DNA of 5,372 bases from Actinomycetota bacterium (GTDB taxonomy: Bacteria; Actinomycetota; Thermoleophilia; Gaiellales; Gaiellaceae). A program made the translations under genes and the position numbers. Location: NCBI GenBank assembly GCA_003170995.1, contig PMXT01000142.1, forward strand, positions 1-5,372. Reading direction: 5' to 3'. Under the pieces are notes generated by a model, which saw nothing but the letters and a program-made list of their open reading frames with translations, was not told the origin of the DNA and did not search any database. Below, one piece after another: positions 3,435 to 5,372 of this stretch (positions are counted from its first letter, which is position 1; each line of letters starts with the position of its first letter).

Positions 3435-5372
3435 TCACGAACTAGAGTGAGCCAGCATCCGCCCGAGCAACTTCAGCGCCCCGGCCTTGTTCAGCGGCTC
3501 GTTCAGATTCCCGCATTTCGGCGACTGCACGCAAGACGGGCAGCCGCGCTCGCAGGGGCAGCCTTCGAGCAGGCGAACGGTGTCAGCGACCCAGTCCTCG
3601 AAGACGTCGTAGCCGCGCTCGCTGATGCCGATGCCGCCGGCGTGGCCGTCGTAGACGAAGATCGTCGGTCGCTCGGTCTGGGCGTGCAGGTTGGTCGATA
3701 GACCGCCGATGTCCCAGCGGTCGCACATGGCGCGCAGCGGCAGAAGCGCGATCAGGGTGTGCTCGGCGGCGTGCAGAGAGCCGAGTAGAAGCGGGAGCTT
3801 TTCGAGCCCTTCGAGCTGCTCGGGGGTGGGGCAGAACCAGATCGCCTCGGTCTCGAACGAGGTCGCCGGCAGATCGAGTGGCGTCAGGTCCAGCGCTCGC
3901 TGCGTCTGGATCGAGCGGCGCTGGTAGCCGACCACCTGCTCGGTCACCGAGACGTGGCCGAAGCAGAGCTCGACGCCGAGGCGCTCCTCGCGGCGAAGCT
4001 CCTCTCTGATCTCGGTCTCGGTCTCGCGCTTGGCCTGGGTGTAGTAGTCGCCCGAGAAGGGCTCGACGAGAGCACGCTGAGTCTCCAGATCGAGCGCTCG
4101 CACCAGGTAGGCCTCGCCCATGTGTAGGTAGATCGCTCCCTCGTGGACGGTCGAGAAGGCGCGAGCCCGATCGACCAGCCCCAGTACCGAGCCGGTGTCC
4201 TTCTCGATCACGGTGTAGCTCTCGGCGTCGGTCGAGCGCAGCGGAACGCGCCCCGCCGGGAAGTCGCGGCCCTGCCAGACGAAGCCGGCCGGAGTACCCC
4301 GCAGTTCGGGCAGAGAGGCGGCACGCTCCAGCGCCTCCGGGCCGAGCGTGCCTGAGTCCTCGGGCCCGATCGGCGCCTCGTAGGCGGCTGCGAGCAGGTG
4401 TCCGTCGAGGATGCGCGGGCTGGCATGGTCGAGGATGGCTGCCTCGACGCGGCGCCCGAGTAGCGCCTCGGGGTCGCGCATGAAGAACTGGTCGAGGGCG
4501 TCCTCGCTGGCGATCATCACGGCCAGGCCGTGCTCACGGCGCCCGGCGCGGCCCCACTGCTGTCTCAAGCTGGCGACCGTGCCCGGGAAGCCAACCGAGA
4601 TCGCGCAGTCGAGTGTGCCGATGTCGATGCCCAGCTCGAGCGCGTCGGTCGCCGTCACCGCCAGCAGCTCGGCGGCGACCAGGCGCCGCTCGATCTCGCG
4701 TCGTTGCTCGGGCGTGTATCCCGCCCGGTAGGGGGCGATGCGAGCCGCCAGCTCGGAGGGAAGGCGATCGCTGGTGAAGCGGTGGATCAACTCGACGGCC
4801 TTGCGGCTCTTGGCGAAGCAGATCGTGCGCTGGCCGCGCTCGACCAGCGAGGCGAGCATCTTGGAGGCTTCGCCGAGCGGGCTTGCGCGCAGTCCCAGCT
4901 CGGGGTCGATCAGCTCGGGGTTCCAGAGCGCCAGCGTGCGCTCGGGCCGCGGCGCGCCGTCAGCCGAGACGACCTTGAAATCGAGACCGGTCAAAGCGCT
5001 CGCCAGCTCGCCCGGGTTGGCGATCGTCGCCGAGGCGAGCAGGAACTGGGGCTCGGCGCCGTAGATCCGCGCCAGCCGGCGCAGGCGCCGCAGCACGTTG
5101 GCCACGTGCGAGCCGAAGACGCCGCGGTAGACGTGCGCCTCGTCCACCACCACGAAGCGCAGGTTCGCCAGTACGTCTCCCCAGCGATCGTGGTGGGGCA
5201 GTACCCCGACGTGGAGCATGTCGGGGTTGGAGAGAATCACGTTCGCCCACTTGCGGATCTGCCAGCGTTGCTCGCTGGGTGTGTCGCCGTCGTAGATCGC
5301 CGCGCGAGCGTGTGGCGCTCGCAGCGCGGCCAGCGCCCGGGCCTGGTCTTGCGCCAGCGCCTTGGTCGGGTA
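3435..5372 (-). CDS. DEAD/DEAH-box superfamily II DNA helicase, MrfA/SftH/Hrq1 group with DUF1998-like zinc end; N-terminus outside window
   Basis: 645 residues are visible on the minus strand; the frame is open through the right edge, so roughly the first 100 or more residues, including the Walker A ATP site, are missing. Motifs in order: YPTKALAQDQ (Ia, 1-10), ILSNPDML (46-53), DEAH (II, 77-80), SAT (III, 114-116), CFAKSR (IV, 185-190), ATDALELGIDIG (V, 241-252), QQWGRAGRR (VI, 271-279). A long C-terminal region follows with EHTLIALLPL and YDGHAGGIGI, typical of DUF1998, then CPCERGCPSCVQSPKCGN (605-622) as a zinc-binding site. This architecture matches Bacillus MrfA (mitomycin C repair), mycobacterial SftH and the Hrq1 helicases: 3'-to-5' ATP-driven DNA translocases tied to excision of crosslinked or bulky damage. 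No MrfB-like nuclease gene is visible. All motifs present look intact. The GTG at 5240 is not the start, since conserved motif Ia lies upstream of it. Confidence 0.93.
   Translation of the reverse strand, partial: YPTKALAQDQARALAALRAPHARAAIYDGDTPSEQRWQIRKWANVILSNPDMLHVGVLPHHDRWGDVLANLRFVVVDEAHVYRGVFGSHVANVLRRLRRLARIYGAEPQFLLASATIANPGELASALTGLDFKVVSADGAPRPERTLALWNPELIDPELGLRASPLGEASKMLASLVERGQRTICFAKSRKAVELIHRFTSDRLPSELAARIAPYRAGYTPEQRREIERRLVAAELLAVTATDALELGIDIGTLDCAISVGFPGTVASLRQQWGRAGRREHGLAVMIASEDALDQFFMRDPEALLGRRVEAAILDHASPRILDGHLLAAAYEAPIGPEDSGTLGPEALERAASLPELRGTPAGFVWQGRDFPAGRVPLRSTDAESYTVIEKDTGSVLGLVDRARAFSTVHEGAIYLHMGEAYLVRALDLETQRALVEPFSGDYYTQAKRETETEIREELRREERLGVELCFGHVSVTEQVVGYQRRSIQTQRALDLTPLDLPATSFETEAIWFCPTPEQLEGLEKLPLLLGSLHAAEHTLIALLPLRAMCDRWDIGGLSTNLHAQTERPTIFVYDGHAGGIGISERGYDVFEDWVADTVRLLEGCPCERGCPSCVQSPKCGNLNEPLNKAGALKLLGRMLAHSSS

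Noticed and set aside
3415..3439. CGTGA/TCACG inverted repeat spanning both convergent stop codons, as a bidirectional terminator
   Set aside because: The stem is only 5 bp with a 15-nt loop and no T tract on either strand. The repeat arises partly because both arms contain a TGA stop, so chance is the simpler reading.
4411..5064. Plus-strand frames (106 and 108 codons) opposite the helicase
   Set aside because: They lie over helicase motifs II-VI on the minus strand and encode Ser/Arg/Ala-rich sequence with no domain.
1..5372. tRNA, rRNA, CRISPR array, insertion sequence or attachment site
   Set aside because: I saw no repeated spacer pattern, terminal inverted repeats, transposase motif, cloverleaf-like pairing or long direct repeats anywhere in the window.

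Overview
This is a compact, GC-rich bacterial window. GTG and TTG start candidates, mostly weak ribosome binding sites, heavy use of Arg/Ala/Glu codons ending in G or C, and a mycobacterial-type DEAD/DEAH helicase with a DUF1998-like zinc end all suggest an actinobacterium. Thermoleophilia (Solirubrobacterales-like) is a guess from general style, not something the sequence proves. Genes run nearly end to end and no gene-free stretch exceeds about 125 bases.

Layout. (1) 1-719, minus strand: a GNAT acetyltransferase that runs off the left edge. (2) 766-1221, plus strand: a small stand-alone SLOG/LOG-like Rossmann protein of the TIGR00725 type, divergent from the GNAT gene across 46 bp. (3) 1346-1978, plus: an unrecognised four-helix membrane protein with a Cys-bracketed outer loop. 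(4) 1971-2123, plus: a 50-residue, very basic small protein that overlaps gene 3 by 8 nt and has one of the two best Shine-Dalgarno sequences in the window. A hairpin follows its stop. (5) 2195-2764, plus: an ECF-type sigma factor with a GTG start. (6) 2757-3419, plus: a single-pass membrane protein with an outer four-cysteine domain, overlapping the sigma gene by 8 nt, and probably its regulator. (7) 3435-5372, minus: a superfamily II helicase of the MrfA/SftH/Hrq1 group, convergent with gene 6 and missing its N-terminus at the right edge.

How the genes may work together. The sigma factor and its overlapping membrane partner look like a transmembrane signalling pair: outer sensor domain, one membrane helix, and a short cytoplasmic tail that would hold the sigma factor. 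The tail shows no classical zinc anti-sigma motif, which makes it the most interesting part of the window. The membrane protein and the small basic protein form a second translationally coupled pair. Both pairs lie in a plus-strand block (about 1346-3419) with weaker G/C preference at third codon positions than the helicase, so the block may be lineage-specific DNA between more conserved genes. The GNAT, SLOG and helicase genes show no clear functional link to that block.
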